From the NCBI GenBank assembly GCA_037447655.1, contig JBBHKE010001071.1:124001-188000 (forward strand): a stretch of DNA of 64,000 nt. The letters run 5' to 3'. The notes under the pieces are model-generated. The model worked only from the letters and a program-made list of their open reading frames with translations. It was not told where the DNA came from and did not search any database. Source of the DNA: Zygnema cylindricum (taxonomy: Eukaryota; Streptophyta; Zygnematophyceae; Zygnematales; Zygnemataceae). This document shows, piece after piece, positions 54,135 to 64,000 of the stretch. The translations under genes and the position numbers were made by a program. How positions within the stretch are numbered: the first letter of the stretch is position 1; the number at the start of each line of letters is the position of its first letter.

Positions 54135-54762
54135 ATGGAAAGTGGTGGGAGAGGGAGTGGAGGTAAGGAAGGAGGGCCTTCCACTTCCTCCTTTTCAGGG
54201 CGGCATCATCCGTATCGAAGAGTAAGTACGGTGTTGTACGGATGTGTGACAACTTTAATTTAAACGAACTGCCAAAATTTTTATATTAATATTAGAAGAC
54301 AAACTCTTTCTCTCCCGCTTCTCCTCTCCCTTTCCATTCTCCCTCACTTCTTTACCTCTCCCTCTCCCTCCCCTCCCTTCCCCTCCCCCCTCCCCTCCTC
54401 CCTCCCTCAATGAATCGTGGTTTTAAAACTAATTTTGTTTTTGAAGGATTATTCTTACAAGTTCTCTTGTTTCCCCCTTTCTTCCCCCTTCCCCCCCCCT
54501 TTCGTCCCCTTCTCCCCTTCTTTTTCTCAACTTTTCTTTACTGACCTCTTATTTATTATTTATTTTTTTGTCCTTTTGTCTTTTTGTCGTTTCTTCGTTT
54601 AATCCCTTTACCCTTCAGTCTTCCGTTTTTTTGTCTTCTTCTTTTATTTGACTTCTTCTGTTTTTTGTCTTTTTGTGGGCAGGATTCAGACAAGGCCCCG
54701 GTATTGGACGAGAAGGTGGAGAATAAGTTGTACATCGGGAACCTCGACCACCGAGTGACAGA
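54135..54762 (+). CDS. RBM18-like RRM protein, first two exons only (partial)
   Basis: Exon 1 is 54135-54221: ATG in the context GCCATGGAA, encoding a Gly/Ser-rich 29 aa. Exon 2 is 54683-54762, after a TTTGTGGGCAG acceptor. The junction is in phase and both donors are GTAAGT-like. Exon 2 reads DSDKAPVLDEKVENKLYIGN and on to LDHRVTE, the RNP2 strand and first helix of an RRM. The RNP2 form LYIGNLD with VTE resembles RBM18-type RNA-binding proteins (LWIGNLD...ITE). Exon 2 ends two bases into a codon. The rest of the RRM is not found before the pyrimidine minisatellite and gap, so the gene is probably interrupted by the gap or lies in unassembled sequence. Exon 1 is less certain than exon 2. Confidence 0.6.
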
Positions 54763-55139
54763 GTAAGTGGGGGAGAGGGAGGGAGACGGAGAGAATCAGT
54801 TGTACATAGGGAATTATAAATCTCTCACTAATATATATATATTTTTTTAGTAACGATATACGGTGTAGTGTTAAACATTTTTTGGGCAGTCGAAGTCTTT
54901 TTTTTTAAATACGTACTCTTTCGATTTTTAATTGAGATCTCAAGATCAAAAAATAAAAATAAAAATATACGGTTACCTTCCGTTTCCTCGACTTGAAAAG
55001 AAATTTAACAGTGGACCATAAAAGTTAAAAACGTTTAAACATCCGGAAAATGTGTAACACTAATAGAGATGGTCAGTTGACTTATCAACTTTGTTTTCAA
55101 CTTTTTTTTTTTTTACTCTAAGCAGTTTAATACTGTTCA
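54763..55139. other. Intronic sequence of the RBM18-like gene with a degenerate MITE
   Basis: CGATATACGGTGTAGTG near 54855 and CACTAATAGAGATGGTCAGT near 55060 are MITE-like ends in an unusual arrangement. No further RRM exon was found. Confidence 0.35.
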
Positions 55140-56048
55140 ATGTCGCTTTTTGAAGGCCATTCTCCCTTTTTTCCCCTCACTCTCCTTTTCCTCTCTCTCA
55201 TTTTTCCTCTCTTCCCTCTTTCCTCTCTCCCCTTTTCCTTCTCTCTGATTTTTCCTCTCTTCCCTCTTTCCTCTCTCCCCTTTTTCCCTCTCTCCCATTT
55301 TTTCTCTCCTCCCACTTTCCTCTCCCTTTTTTCCTCTCTCCCTTTTTCCCTCTCTTCCCTTTTTCCTCTCTCCCTTTTTCCCTTTCTCCCCTTTTTCCTT
55401 CTCTCCCCCTTTTGCCTTCCTCCCATTTTTCCTCTTTTTCCCTCTTTCCTCTCTCCCTTTTCCCCTCCCTTTTCCCCTCCCATTTCCCTCTCTCCCCCTT
55501 TTGCCCCTCTCCCATTTTTCCTTCTCTCCTCTCTCCCTTTTTCCCTCTCTCCCCTTTTTCTTCTCTCCCCCGTTTGCCGCCCTCATCTTTTTCCTTTTCT
55601 CCCCTTTTTCCCTCTCTCCCCTTTTTCCTCTCTCCCCCTTTTTCCTCTCTCCCTTTTTCCTCTTTTCCCTCTTTCCTCTCTCCCTTTTCCCCTCCCTTTT
55701 CCCTCTCTCCCCTTTTTCCTCCTCTCCCCTTTTTCCTCTTTCCCTTTTTCCCTCTCTCCCCTTTTTCTTCTCTCCCTTTTTTCCTCTCTCCCCCTTTTGC
55801 CGTCCTCCCCTTTTTCCTTCTCTCCCTTTTCCCTCTCTTTCCTTTTTCCTCTCTCCCCCTTTTCTCTCTCTCCCCTTTTTCCTTCTCTCCCCTTTTTCCT
55901 TCTCTCCCCCTTTTGCCTTTCTCCCATTTTTCCTCTCTTCCCTCTTTTCTCTCTCCCTTTTCCCCTCCCTTTTCCCTCTCTCCCCCTTTTGCCCCTCTCC
56001 CCTTTCTCCTTCTCTCCCCTTTTTCCTCTCTCCCTTTTTCCCTCTCTC
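55140..56048. repeat. Pyrimidine minisatellite (TTTTTCCTCTCTCCC-type), interrupted by the gap
   Basis: About 900 bp of variants of a 15-17 base CCCTTTTTCCTCTCT unit. Long frames on both strands are repeat artefacts. The assembly breaks at its right end, so true length is unknown. Confidence 0.97.
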
Positions 56049-56058
56049 NNNNNNNNNN
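56049..56058. other. Assembly gap (10 N)
   Basis: Ten N bases directly at the end of the pyrimidine minisatellite. Confidence 0.99.
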
Positions 56059-56279
56059 GCTAAGAAACATTTTACTCTCGGTATCAGTTATTATAATGTT
56101 TTTGACGACGGTTCTTAGGAAAGAAGGAAACGGACCTTAACTTAGAGTAACATTCGGATAAGTTCTTAACATGCCTATTGTCCTTTTATGCCTTTCGATG
56201 TGCACAGCGTACAGGTATTTGTCATGCCATGTGGCACTTAGCGATAAAATTAGAGTACATGATAAATTAGTATCATGGT

Positions 56280-56368
56280 GTACCCGAAAAAACACAATTT
56301 ACCGTAAAGTACGCTAATTGTTTCATTACGCTATATTTTTTATTACGCTAATAGCGATTCACGGTGTA
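56280..56368. mobile_element. Right part of a TA-flanked foldback MITE, upstream of the hydrolase gene
   Basis: CTAATAGCGATTCACGGTGT plus A ends at 56368, preceded by CGCTAAT and ACGCTA motifs. The left terminus is not clear. It lies 80 bases before the hydrolase start codon. Confidence 0.6.
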
Positions 56369-56447
56369 CCGTACTGTTTATGGACATGCGACACGTGTAG
56401 CTTTCCGTATTTTCCTGTTATCCGTACAATTCTTGAATAGGCTTACA

Positions 56448-57719
56448 ATGAGATTCAATTCCAGGCAAAGGAAGAAAGGATTCTTGGCAGCAGTTTTTGT
56501 AATATTATTGACTATGGCTCTCATTTTACAAAGAATCGTTGTGCCATTATCAAAGAGTATCTTTTTTCAATCAAATCCTGCACATTTTTCTAGGAATATT
56601 ACAAGTTACAGTAAATCTTTGAGTAATCATAATTACTTATTTCCGTCGCGTGTTTTGCAAGAAAAGACAAAAAATTACAGCAGAAACAGAAAATATGATT
56701 TGTCTGAAAAAAAACTTTTTCATACATACAAATCAACTGCTTTTGCTGAGAAAAATAAAGATTTCGCAGAAAAAACCGCGATCGACGATGTCGAAAAGTT
56801 GCCAAAAAGTACAAAAAGTACGAAAAATGCATCAGTTTTTTGGTCAGAAAGCTCATTCTTTACAAATGGAATAAATGTATCTTATTGTTATATATCTAAA
56901 TCCGAAGATCTTCCTATTCTTGTGTTTTTACACGGTTTAACTTCCTCTGGACCCTTGGAAATCCCTCTCTTTTCTCACCTCTCTAATGATTTTAGGGTTT
57001 TCTTACCTTCTGCAAGAGGACATGGAAAATCTCAACCTATTCCCTCTGACTCTTTCACTATGCCAAACCTAGTCTCTGACGCAATCCACGCAATCGAATA
57101 TTTTTCAGAAACGTATCAAAACCTTCAAAATCCTTCAAAAAATGAAAAAATCTCTCCCATTTTCCTTGGAGGCCATTCTATGGGAGCTGCAACTGCTGCC
57201 AGAGTTGCTAAATCCACACCAAATTTGGTAAAAGCAGTTTTTTTGGAAGATCCTCCCTGGTTAAGACTTCCCGGAGAAAAAATTGTACCGAGTCTCACAG
57301 CTCCAAATCCTTTCCCCGAATCGAGAGCTTTAAAAAAACTTTCCGCTTCCGAATTTTTTTCTTCGAACCAAAAGCCGACCGAAGAAAAAGTCGGTAATCT
57401 TATCATGAACTTCGATGATCCTCTAGCGATTACCTATCAAGAGAGTCTTCGACAATTCGACGCTGATGTCATCGAAAAGACTTTTAGGAGTACAGATGAC
57501 GTCATCAATGAGGCTGTCACGGATATTAGGGTTCCGGTTTTTTTACAAACCGGTGGACCGGAGGCGATTTGTTCGAAAAGAGTCGCGGAATCTGTTTTAA
57601 AAAGATGGCCTAGAGGGAGAGAGAAGAATTATCCGAAAGCCGGTCATTTAATACATGCAAGTGAACATAATTTAGAGTGGATGGAAGATGTAAAATCTTT
57701 TTTTAAGGATTTTGAATAA
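56448..57719 (+). CDS. Membrane-anchored alpha/beta hydrolase, single exon
   Basis: ATG 56448 gives 423 aa; the frame stays open upstream to 56364 but without another ATG. Residues about 9-32 (KKGFLAAVFVILLTMALI) form a signal anchor after basic residues. A Lys/Ser-rich linker follows to about 130. The alpha/beta hydrolase fold shows HGLTSSG at about 162-168 (oxyanion region), SARGHGKS at 188-195, the nucleophile elbow GGHSMGA with Ser244, and AGHLIH with His400. At the position where the family usually has TGDPE, here it is TGGPE (370-372), so the usual acid Asp is replaced by Gly. The substrate cannot be inferred. No intron signals are seen inside. Stop TAA 57717-57719. Confidence 0.85.
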   Translation: MRFNSRQRKKGFLAAVFVILLTMALILQRIVVPLSKSIFFQSNPAHFSRNITSYSKSLSNHNYLFPSRVLQEKTKNYSRNRKYDLSEKKLFHTYKSTAFAEKNKDFAEKTAIDDVEKLPKSTKSTKNASVFWSESSFFTNGINVSYCYISKSEDLPILVFLHGLTSSGPLEIPLFSHLSNDFRVFLPSARGHGKSQPIPSDSFTMPNLVSDAIHAIEYFSETYQNLQNPSKNEKISPIFLGGHSMGAATAARVAKSTPNLVKAVFLEDPPWLRLPGEKIVPSLTAPNPFPESRALKKLSASEFFSSNQKPTEEKVGNLIMNFDDPLAITYQESLRQFDADVIEKTFRSTDDVINEAVTDIRVPVFLQTGGPEAICSKRVAESVLKRWPRGREKNYPKAGHLIHASEHNLEWMEDVKSFFKDFE

Positions 57720-58080
57720 ATTTAGTTTAGGACGATGAGTTTAGTTTAGGGAATTTTGGTAAAATCGGATCTGGGAGGAAGGTAGAGAGAGGGAGAGGGA
57801 ATGGGGAGAGGGAGGAGGGGCAAGGGGGGAGAGGGAGAGGGAGAGGGACGGAGAGGGAGAGGGACAGGGAGAGGGAGAGGGAGAGAGAAGATGTCGTTTA
57901 AGACCAGGAGTTTAGTTTAGGATCATGAGTCTAGTTTAGGGCATTTTGGTAGTTGGATCTAGGAGGAAGATAGAGAGGGAAGGGGGGAAGAGGAGAGAAG
58001 AAGATAGGGAAAAGGGGAGGATCGGGAGTGGGAGAGGGAAGGGAGAGGGAGAGGGAGAGGGAGATGGGCACAAAAACCTC
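57720..58080. repeat. Tandem duplication with GA-rich minisatellite
   Basis: Two copies of a 180-bp block: GAGTTTAGTTTAGG, then CATTTTGGTA, GGATCT, GGAGGAAG(G/A)TAGAGAG and a GGGAGA array (57725-57890 and 57908-58065). Probably 3' UTR or intergenic. Confidence 0.8.
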
Positions 58081-60174
58081 TCCTGTTTCCCGGAAGTTTT
58101 CAGAATCTTTGTAGATTAGTGTAGTTTTCACATCTTTTTTGGCACTGTTTTTTTGAAATTTTGAGTTTGTTTTACAGTTTTTACTAAATTATTGTAAATT
58201 ACCAAAAAGAAAGGAAAGAAAGGATTGAAATTAGTGACAATTTTTGTGAATAATTGGAGCCCTCAATGTCAAAAAGAATTTCCTTAAAAAAAACCCATTC
58301 TGTGAAAGTTTGTTTCTTTCAAAATTTTCCTAAACATTTTACCCAAACATTTCCTTTTTTTGTCAAGTCTCTCCAAATCAATATTTTTTTTTTGTATTTT
58401 TCGTTTGCGGTACAAATAAATTGATGCATCAATATGACAAGTATTTAAAGTTTTAGATTTTGGACTTTTCCCTACGTTGCCAGACTAAAAAAATCGACTT
58501 CTGATTCCTTTGATCCATTTTCCTATTGTTTTACGGTTTTCCGCTTATTTTACGGTTTTTTGCTTGTTTTATGGTTTTCCGCTAGAGATGCGTTTCTATG
58601 TCGGTTCTAAAATGTGATATTTTCACTGTCGTTTGTAGTAGTCATTTCCAACATTTAACAATGTGGTGTCAAACTAACAAAAAATGAAATTATCTTTAAC
58701 TCCAAGATATTGTAAAGGGCTCTTGTAAATTATGATCTTTATTAAAATGTTTTTGGAGGAAGTGAATGAAACTGAAAAAAAAAATCAAGAAAAATTGAGA
58801 GCTTTTTATAATAAGTTTGTTTTTAGGTTTGTCTCCTTATCTCTGCTTTGACGTGATTATTTGCAATAGGAGCTTGTTTGGGTTTTTTTAAATTGACATT
58901 TTCGAATAAATAAGTAATACGGTTCGGCAATTAAAGGTGAAAACCAGGATCTACAAAAAAAAAAAAAAACAAAAACTGCTGGTCTCAATTAAAACAAAAA
59001 TAACACCAGAATATGACGATCCCAAATCTATGCTTCTCTGAACCGTTCTCCATTACAATAGGAGTAAAATCTTTTATAAAATTAAATTCATTTTTGTTTG
59101 TTTTAACTTGTAAGCAATTGAGTAATTTTTCTTGAATTTGCTTCCTTGGTCTAATTGGAAAAGTTTCAAATGTTCAATTAACAATTTTTATTTATCATTT
59201 TTTGCACTCTGATCCAATCAGCACTGTTTCCAATTAATTTAATTCAATCTGCTTTTTATTTTTTATTATTAGTTTATTACCAGTCAACAATAAGATAAAA
59301 ATAGGATGGAACAAAATCTCCCCTCTCTTTCACTGTTTTAACATAAAAGGATTTTTTTTTTCGAGTTTCTAATCTCTAATTTGACAAAATATTCATTTTC
59401 AAATACTTCCCTTTTTTTTCAATATTTTCATGCTTCTTTTTTTTGTATACTTCCAAACTTTTTTTTTTTTTATTTTTTTAAAATTGTTTTTTTTTTCTTC
59501 TTTTGTATTTAGATACAGCAATTCAAATTAAGAGCATTATAAAGACATAAAAAAAAAGACAATTACTGACAGCTTGTTATCTGGTAAATCCCCTCAAAAA
59601 AAAAAGTAATTGTTTTTCGTTCGCTCTTGAGAAATTTATCTCCACACAAAAAAATACAAAAAATCTCGCTAAAAAAAAAATCTCTCTAGAAATCTTTCCT
59701 CTATTGAGTATTCGTGGTTTAAACTTTAAACATAAAATCCTCTCAATCCTCCATTGTAAATTTAGGGGTACAATTTATTTGACATCTGGTCTTAAACGTA
59801 AAAAGACGAAACTATTTTATACAAAAATTATTGCATCCAATGGACTTTGCCATGTGAAGCACCAAAAACGGAGAGAGAAAAGATTAACTTGATAGTATTT
59901 TTATTTTTTTTTATTTTGTTTTTTTTTTGTTTTGTTTTACTCGTGGTTTTGAAAGTAGTCTTGAAGAAATCTATGAACTGGATCGCTACAAAAACCCTTT
60001 TTTTACATTTGAAAATACAACGATATTTGTACTTTTGGATCATGAGTATTCTCAGTTCCCGATTTTTTCTCATTTATTTAATTTATTTATGTGATATCAA
60101 AGCCCAAACATAACGCTTAACTCTCTTAAAAAAAAAAAAGGGGGGGGGAGGGGCAAATTGTGGGTCGATTTTCG
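58081..60174. other. AT-rich intergenic region, no gene seen
   Basis: Homopolymer A and T runs and no recognisable frame. The minus-strand 3' UTR of the UNC93-like gene should lie at its right edge. Confidence 0.45.
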
Positions 60175-62739
60175 TCAAAGTCCAGCCGTTTCGTCTTCTC
60201 TGGATTTTGTCTTTATCTTAACGAAAAAAACAAAAGATGTGACAAGTGTCACAAATAGTGTATATAATTTTATTTGAAGACCCAAATACGGTCCTCCAAA
60301 GAAAGTGAGGGCAGTCCCCAAACTTTGCCAAAGTTTCCATTGGGCAAAAGCTCCTTCCTGGAAAGAAAAAAAGAGGGAGAGAGGGAGAGAGGGAAGGAGA
60401 GGGAGAGAGGGGGAGGAGAGGGAGAGGGAGGGGGAGGGGGAGAGGGAGGGAGAGGGGAGAGAGGGAGGGAGGGAGGGGAAGAGGGGCAGTGTTTGGTTGG
60501 TTCCCAAACTTTGCCAAACTTTCCATTGGGCAAAAGCTCCTTCTTGGACCAAAAAAAAGAGGAAAAGGAAGAGAGGGAGAGGGAGAGGGAGAGAGAGATC
60601 CATGTTTTACTGTGGATAACAGTAGCTTTTGAAACTTTATCTACAGGAATATATAGTATCAAATTTTAAATGACAAGTTTTTTTTTGAATGGATCAAATT
60701 CAACATTATTACTTTTAACAAATTTTCTTCAATACTTTCCCTCTTTTTTAATATTTTTATGAGATAGGGCTCTTTTTGAATACGACTGTAATGGAAAATT
60801 TTACGACTACTTCCGTACAGTAAGTTAAAGAATTTGTTTCACTTAACGAGTTTTTTTTTAAATTGTTTTTTTTTTTTTTTTTTTTTTTTTTACTTAAAAA
60901 ATTTCAGTATTAAATTAGATTTGCTACAAATTAAGGTCACCAGAATTATTCAAATAAACTAAAAAATATTTGAGAAACTTAAAACATTCGAGTAGACTAA
61001 TATTTTTCGAGAAATCAGAAATTTCCGAGAAACTTAAATTTTTTGAGAAACTGAACATTCGAGAAACTCAAAATATTCGAAAAATTTAAAATATTCGAGA
61101 AACTGAAACATATTCAAGATTCAAGAACCTAAAATACTTGAAAAATTAAAAACTTTTGAGAAACTAAAAATATTCGCGTAACTAAAAAAAACAGTTTTTA
61201 AGGAAGTGAAAAAAAAATACCGTTTGTTGGGAAAATTCGATTGCCAAAAGGGAACTTATTTGGGAATTTAAAATCCCATCTCCAATTCCCCAAAATCCCG
61301 CACTAAAAAACAAAACTCCTCCCTCCCACCAATCTGGTCCAGACCTGTTTGTTTAAAAAAAAAAAAAAAAAGCGAAGAACAAGGAAAACAAATAAACAAA
61401 CCCGAAAAGGAAAAAGAGGGAAAGAAGGAAAGTAGGAAAGAGGGAAAGAGGGAACGAAGGAAAGAAGGAAAGAAGGAAAGAGGGAAAGAGGGAAAAAAGG
61501 AAAGAAGGAAGAGGGAAATAGGGAAAGAAGGAAAGAAAGAAAGAGGGAAAGCGGGAAAGAAGGAAAAAAGGAAAGAGGGAAAGAGGGAAAGAAGGAAAGA
61601 AGGAAAGGTGGAAAACGGGAAAGGGGAATAAAATGGAATGAAGGAAAGAGGGAAATGAGGGAAACGAGGGGAACGAGGGGAACAAGAGAAGAGGAGGGAG
61701 GGAAAAAAAAGACTTACTTCAAGCCCGATAGTAACAAAATAAGGACGAAGGCCTGAGAACAAATTCCAGCTCCTAAAATTCCGGAAATAGATTCCACTCC
61801 TGAAGAAAGTTTTCCTGCAAATGATGATGCCTTAAAAAAAAAAAAAGGACAAAAAAAAACAAAAACAAATAAAAAAAGGAAAAGGGAGGGACATGTTTAT
61901 TTACGGAGGAAGTGGGAGCCAATGACATGAAATGAGGATAGAGGAGAAAAAAATAAATAAAGAAATGTGCTTCTATTCAATTATACTAACAACTAGAGAG
62001 AAAAAAAACTAGAAAAAATAAGTTTGAGAAAAAACTACATTTTGAAAGAAACTCACAAAATATCGACATACAGTCGGGTATTACATCGAGGGACAAAAGT
62101 GACAATTGGACATAAAAATCATCATATATCATCCAATAATTTAAAAATCATCAAGTATTTCCTTGAAAATTTCTTTCTTCGAACATAAAAACCATCGTTC
62201 ATTTTTTCTATAAACAACTATATATACATATATTACATCAAATTGTCGTGTTTTTCATTGGAAATTTCTTTCTTCGGACATAAAAACCATCATTCACTTT
62301 CTGAGTTTACATTTATATATTACATGTATTACACCAAATCGTGTATTTCCTTCAAAATTTCTTCTTCTAAAAACAATCATTTATTTTTAAACATACATTT
62401 ATACATATATATTGCATACACACATGTATACATCACATTGTCGTGTATTTCTTTGTTCGGACATAAAACAAATCATTTAATTCTTATATATATTTATATA
62501 TAGATATACATTATACATCTTACCAGGGCATCTGAGACTCCATAGAAGGCCATGACTCCTCCCTATTTCTTTCTTCCGACATTAAAACAATCATTTATTG
62601 TTTAAATATATATTCATATATATAGATATATGTATATTTATATCTTACCAGGGCATCGGAGACTCCATAGAACGCCATAACTCCTCCCACCCACCGCACT
62701 CCGAGAGTCGGAGTTATCAAACTCTCCGTAAAGTCATTC
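60175..62739 (-). CDS. UNC93-like multi-pass membrane protein, last four exons (5' part beyond window)
   Basis: Minus-strand exons are 62739-62649, 61830-61718, 61344-61221 and 60357-60175 (TCA stop complement at 60175-60177). All junctions are GT-AG and phases agree, giving the C-terminal 170 aa. Motifs: NDFTESLITPTLGV and GGVMAFYGVSDAL, ASSFAGKLSSGVESISGILG, GFWGIGDGILNSQISSLL, and EGAFAQWKLWQSLG followed by a final hydrophobic segment. This is the MFS-related UNC93 family order seen in plant UNC93-like proteins, implicated in potassium homeostasis and stress responses in plants; transport function here is inferred. The family is about 450 aa, so some 280 residues lie past base 64000 or in exons I could not identify. 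Three of its exon edges are partially duplicated nearby. Confidence 0.9.
60361..60483. repeat. Purine minisatellite between exon E and its partial copy
   Basis: GGGAGAGA-type array in the intron 5' (minus strand: pyrimidine tract) of the last UNC93 exon. Confidence 0.9.
60502..60543 (-). repeat. Partial duplicate of the last UNC93 exon's 5' edge
   Basis: It repeats 42 bases of the exon beginning GAAGGAGCTTTTGCCC, with one Leu-to-Val change and one synonymous change. The base pair before GAAGG is AA instead of AG, so the original acceptor is broken, and no donor follows. Confidence 0.85.
61365..61700. repeat. GGAAAGA-type purine minisatellite in an UNC93 intron
   Basis: About 45 units of GGAAAGA/GGGAAAG on the plus strand, which read as a long pyrimidine tract in the transcript. 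Confidence 0.95.
61831..62523. other. UNC93 intron with degenerate repeats
   Basis: Repeats of GAAATTTCTTTCTTCGGACA, TAAAAACCATC and CATTCA recur about four times at 80-100 base spacing between 62100 and 62480, mixed with ATATATA tracts. Confidence 0.6.
62524..62562 (-). repeat. 39-bp in-frame mini-exon copy in the UNC93-like gene
   Basis: It duplicates the last 13 codons of exon 62739-62649 (GGVMAFYGVSDAL), is preceded by AAATAG, and is followed by GTAAG. Relative to the parent it differs at three bases, all third positions and all synonymous. Confidence 0.85.
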
Positions 62740-63145
62740 CTATTTAGAAAAGGAAAAAGAAAAAAAAAGTCATTTCTATTTATGAAAAGGAAAAGAAAAA
62801 AAAAGGGAAGGGGGGAAACTAAGAGGGAGAGCCTCTTGGTAAAGTCATTCCTATTTACGAAAGGGAAAAAAAAAGATAAGGATTAAGGAGAGTCTCTCGG
62901 TAAAGTCGTCCTATTTATGAAAGGAAAAAAAATATAAAAAATAAGAGGGAGATTTCTCTCGGTAAAGTCATTCCTATTTATGAAAGGAAACTAAAAAAAA
63001 AAGATCAGGAAAAAGGAAAAAATAAGAAAGAGCGTCCCTCGGTAAAGTCATTTCTAATTAAGAAAGAAAAAGAAAAAAAATAAAAATTATAACAATAAGT
63101 GCAGAGTCAATGTAATCAAACTCACAGTAAAGTCATTCTAATATA
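62740..63145 (-). repeat. Tandem copies of an UNC93 exon's acceptor and first codons
   Basis: On the minus strand, TAGGAATGACTTTAC-type segments recur at about 62768, 62839, 62900, 62959, 63042 and 63128. They are 40-90 bases apart and separated by A-rich purine spacers. The functional edge is 62739. Confidence 0.8.
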
Positions 63146-64000
63146 CCAATAGAAAATGAAACAAAAGTGTGGATAAAATCCAATTTCCCATTCTCACTAC
63201 TATAAGCAATCTGTACTAATTCCGGTACATTTGACATTAAACTTACTGCCTGTGAAAATCAACTTTCGTATGCAAAACCCTAACCTTTAAAAACCTAAAT
63301 CTTGCGGAAACCTTTTCAAAAACGATCCTTCTAGAACTCTCAACAATCAACTGGTGGTCAATTTATCAAATGTTTTTGAAATTTACTATTACTTCTCCAA
63401 ACTCTAAAATGTTTAAAACATTCAAACTTTTTCCAACTCTAACATGAAAAGAATCTACCAGTCCTTTTCTAACTATAAAATATTTCCATGTATAAATCCT
63501 GTTTTTAACTCTACAATGCTAACTTTACCAATCCTTTTTGTCACCATAAAATGTTCAATTTACTTTTTCAACTTTAATATGTTCACTTTACCAATCCTTT
63601 TCCTAACCATAAAATGTTCAATTTAACTTTTTCATACTTTAAAATGTTTAGTGCACTAATCCTCTTTTTGATTACAAAATGTTCAGCCTACCAATCTTTT
63701 TTTGCAATTCTAGAGTACTTGGTAATCCTTTCCCAACAAAAAAAAAATCAACTTACCAATATTTTTGTAACTAGAAACTGTTCAGTCTACCCATCTTTTT
63801 TCAACTAAAACATATTCAATCTTACCTTCCTTTCTTTACCTATAAACTACTCGGTTTTCCAGCTCTGAAATGTTTAGAACGAGTTCTTTTCCAACCTCTT
63901 AATATAATAACTTACCAATTCTTTTCCATTACAAACCCATTACGAACCTCAAAATTATTCTTTTCCAAACTCTTAACATTTAAGTTACCATTCCTTTTCC
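63146..64000. other. Probable UNC93 intron with degenerate tandem repeat
   Basis: From about 63430 units of 50-65 bp carry ACCAATCCTTTT, AACCATAAAATGTTCA and TTTACTTTTTCAACTTT. A minus-strand GTAAG donor near 63243-63247 could end a short exon, but its translation does not match the family, so I do not call it. Confidence 0.5.

Noticed and set aside
55137-56140. Several 115-307 codon frames on both strands
   Set aside because: They are translations of the pyrimidine minisatellite (Ser/Phe/Pro/Leu or Glu/Lys/Arg/Gly only), and some run through the N gap.
63243-63280. Additional short UNC93 exon ending at a GTAAG donor on the minus strand
   Set aside because: Its translation in the required phase does not resemble the residues preceding the NDFT segment in the family.

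Overview
The window is eukaryotic nuclear DNA: AT-rich and repeat-rich, with intron-containing genes, GT-AG introns and two 10-base scaffold gaps (28208-28217 and 56049-56058). The gene families point to the green plant lineage, possibly a streptophyte alga or early land plant. They include a plant-type proline/compatible-solute transporter, an UNC93-like membrane protein, a CCCH-HIT protein and a TTF1/DMTF1-type Myb, plus plant-like Ty3 and Ty1 retrotransposons. No species can be named from the sequence alone. I rebuilt several multi-exon genes by translating exons and checking that every splice junction keeps the frame.

Region 0-7 kb holds a single-exon HIT/CCCH zinc-finger protein (+) and a nine-exon AAAP-family proline-transporter-like gene (-, 437 aa). 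The genes converge tail to tail.

Region 8-31.5 kb has no host gene I can support. It contains Harbinger/Tourist-like non-autonomous elements with central hairpins, and a complete Ty3/gypsy element (11822-26032, TSD GTGGC) whose integrase gene is split by a younger Ty1/copia element (17437-23864, TSD TCCTT). A further gypsy LTR copy lies at 28425-28984. The copia primer-binding site matches the anticodon arm of initiator tRNA-Met rather than its 3' end, as in Drosophila copia. Both elements carry frame breaks.

Region 31.9-39.7 kb is a nine-exon Myb-repeat gene (+, 616 aa) with microsatellite-filled introns and an in-frame charged tail beyond its stop. Region 40-46 kb is dominated by short foldback elements with TA target duplications. 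It also holds a self-contained transcription unit for an unrecognised two-TM, repeat-rich protein (44224-45291); the unit is bracketed by an 11-bp direct repeat. Region 47.4-51.4 kb holds a four-exon Pcc1/LAGE3 gene (-, 113 aa, KEOPS/EKC tRNA-modification complex) whose introns are packed with the same foldback elements.

Region 54-64 kb has the first two exons of an RBM18-like RRM gene (+, cut off before a 900-bp pyrimidine minisatellite and a gap) and a single-exon alpha/beta hydrolase (+). The last four exons of an UNC93-like gene follow (-, continuing beyond the window). The UNC93 gene has three partial exon duplications; one is a 39-bp in-frame mini-exon whose only differences from its parent are synonymous.

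The genes do not form an operon or one pathway. Most of the non-genic sequence is transposon-derived or low-complexity. The strongest leads are the UNC93 exon-edge duplications, the copia half-tRNA primer site, the mobile-looking 43.6-45.7 kb unit and the TA-flanked foldback family.
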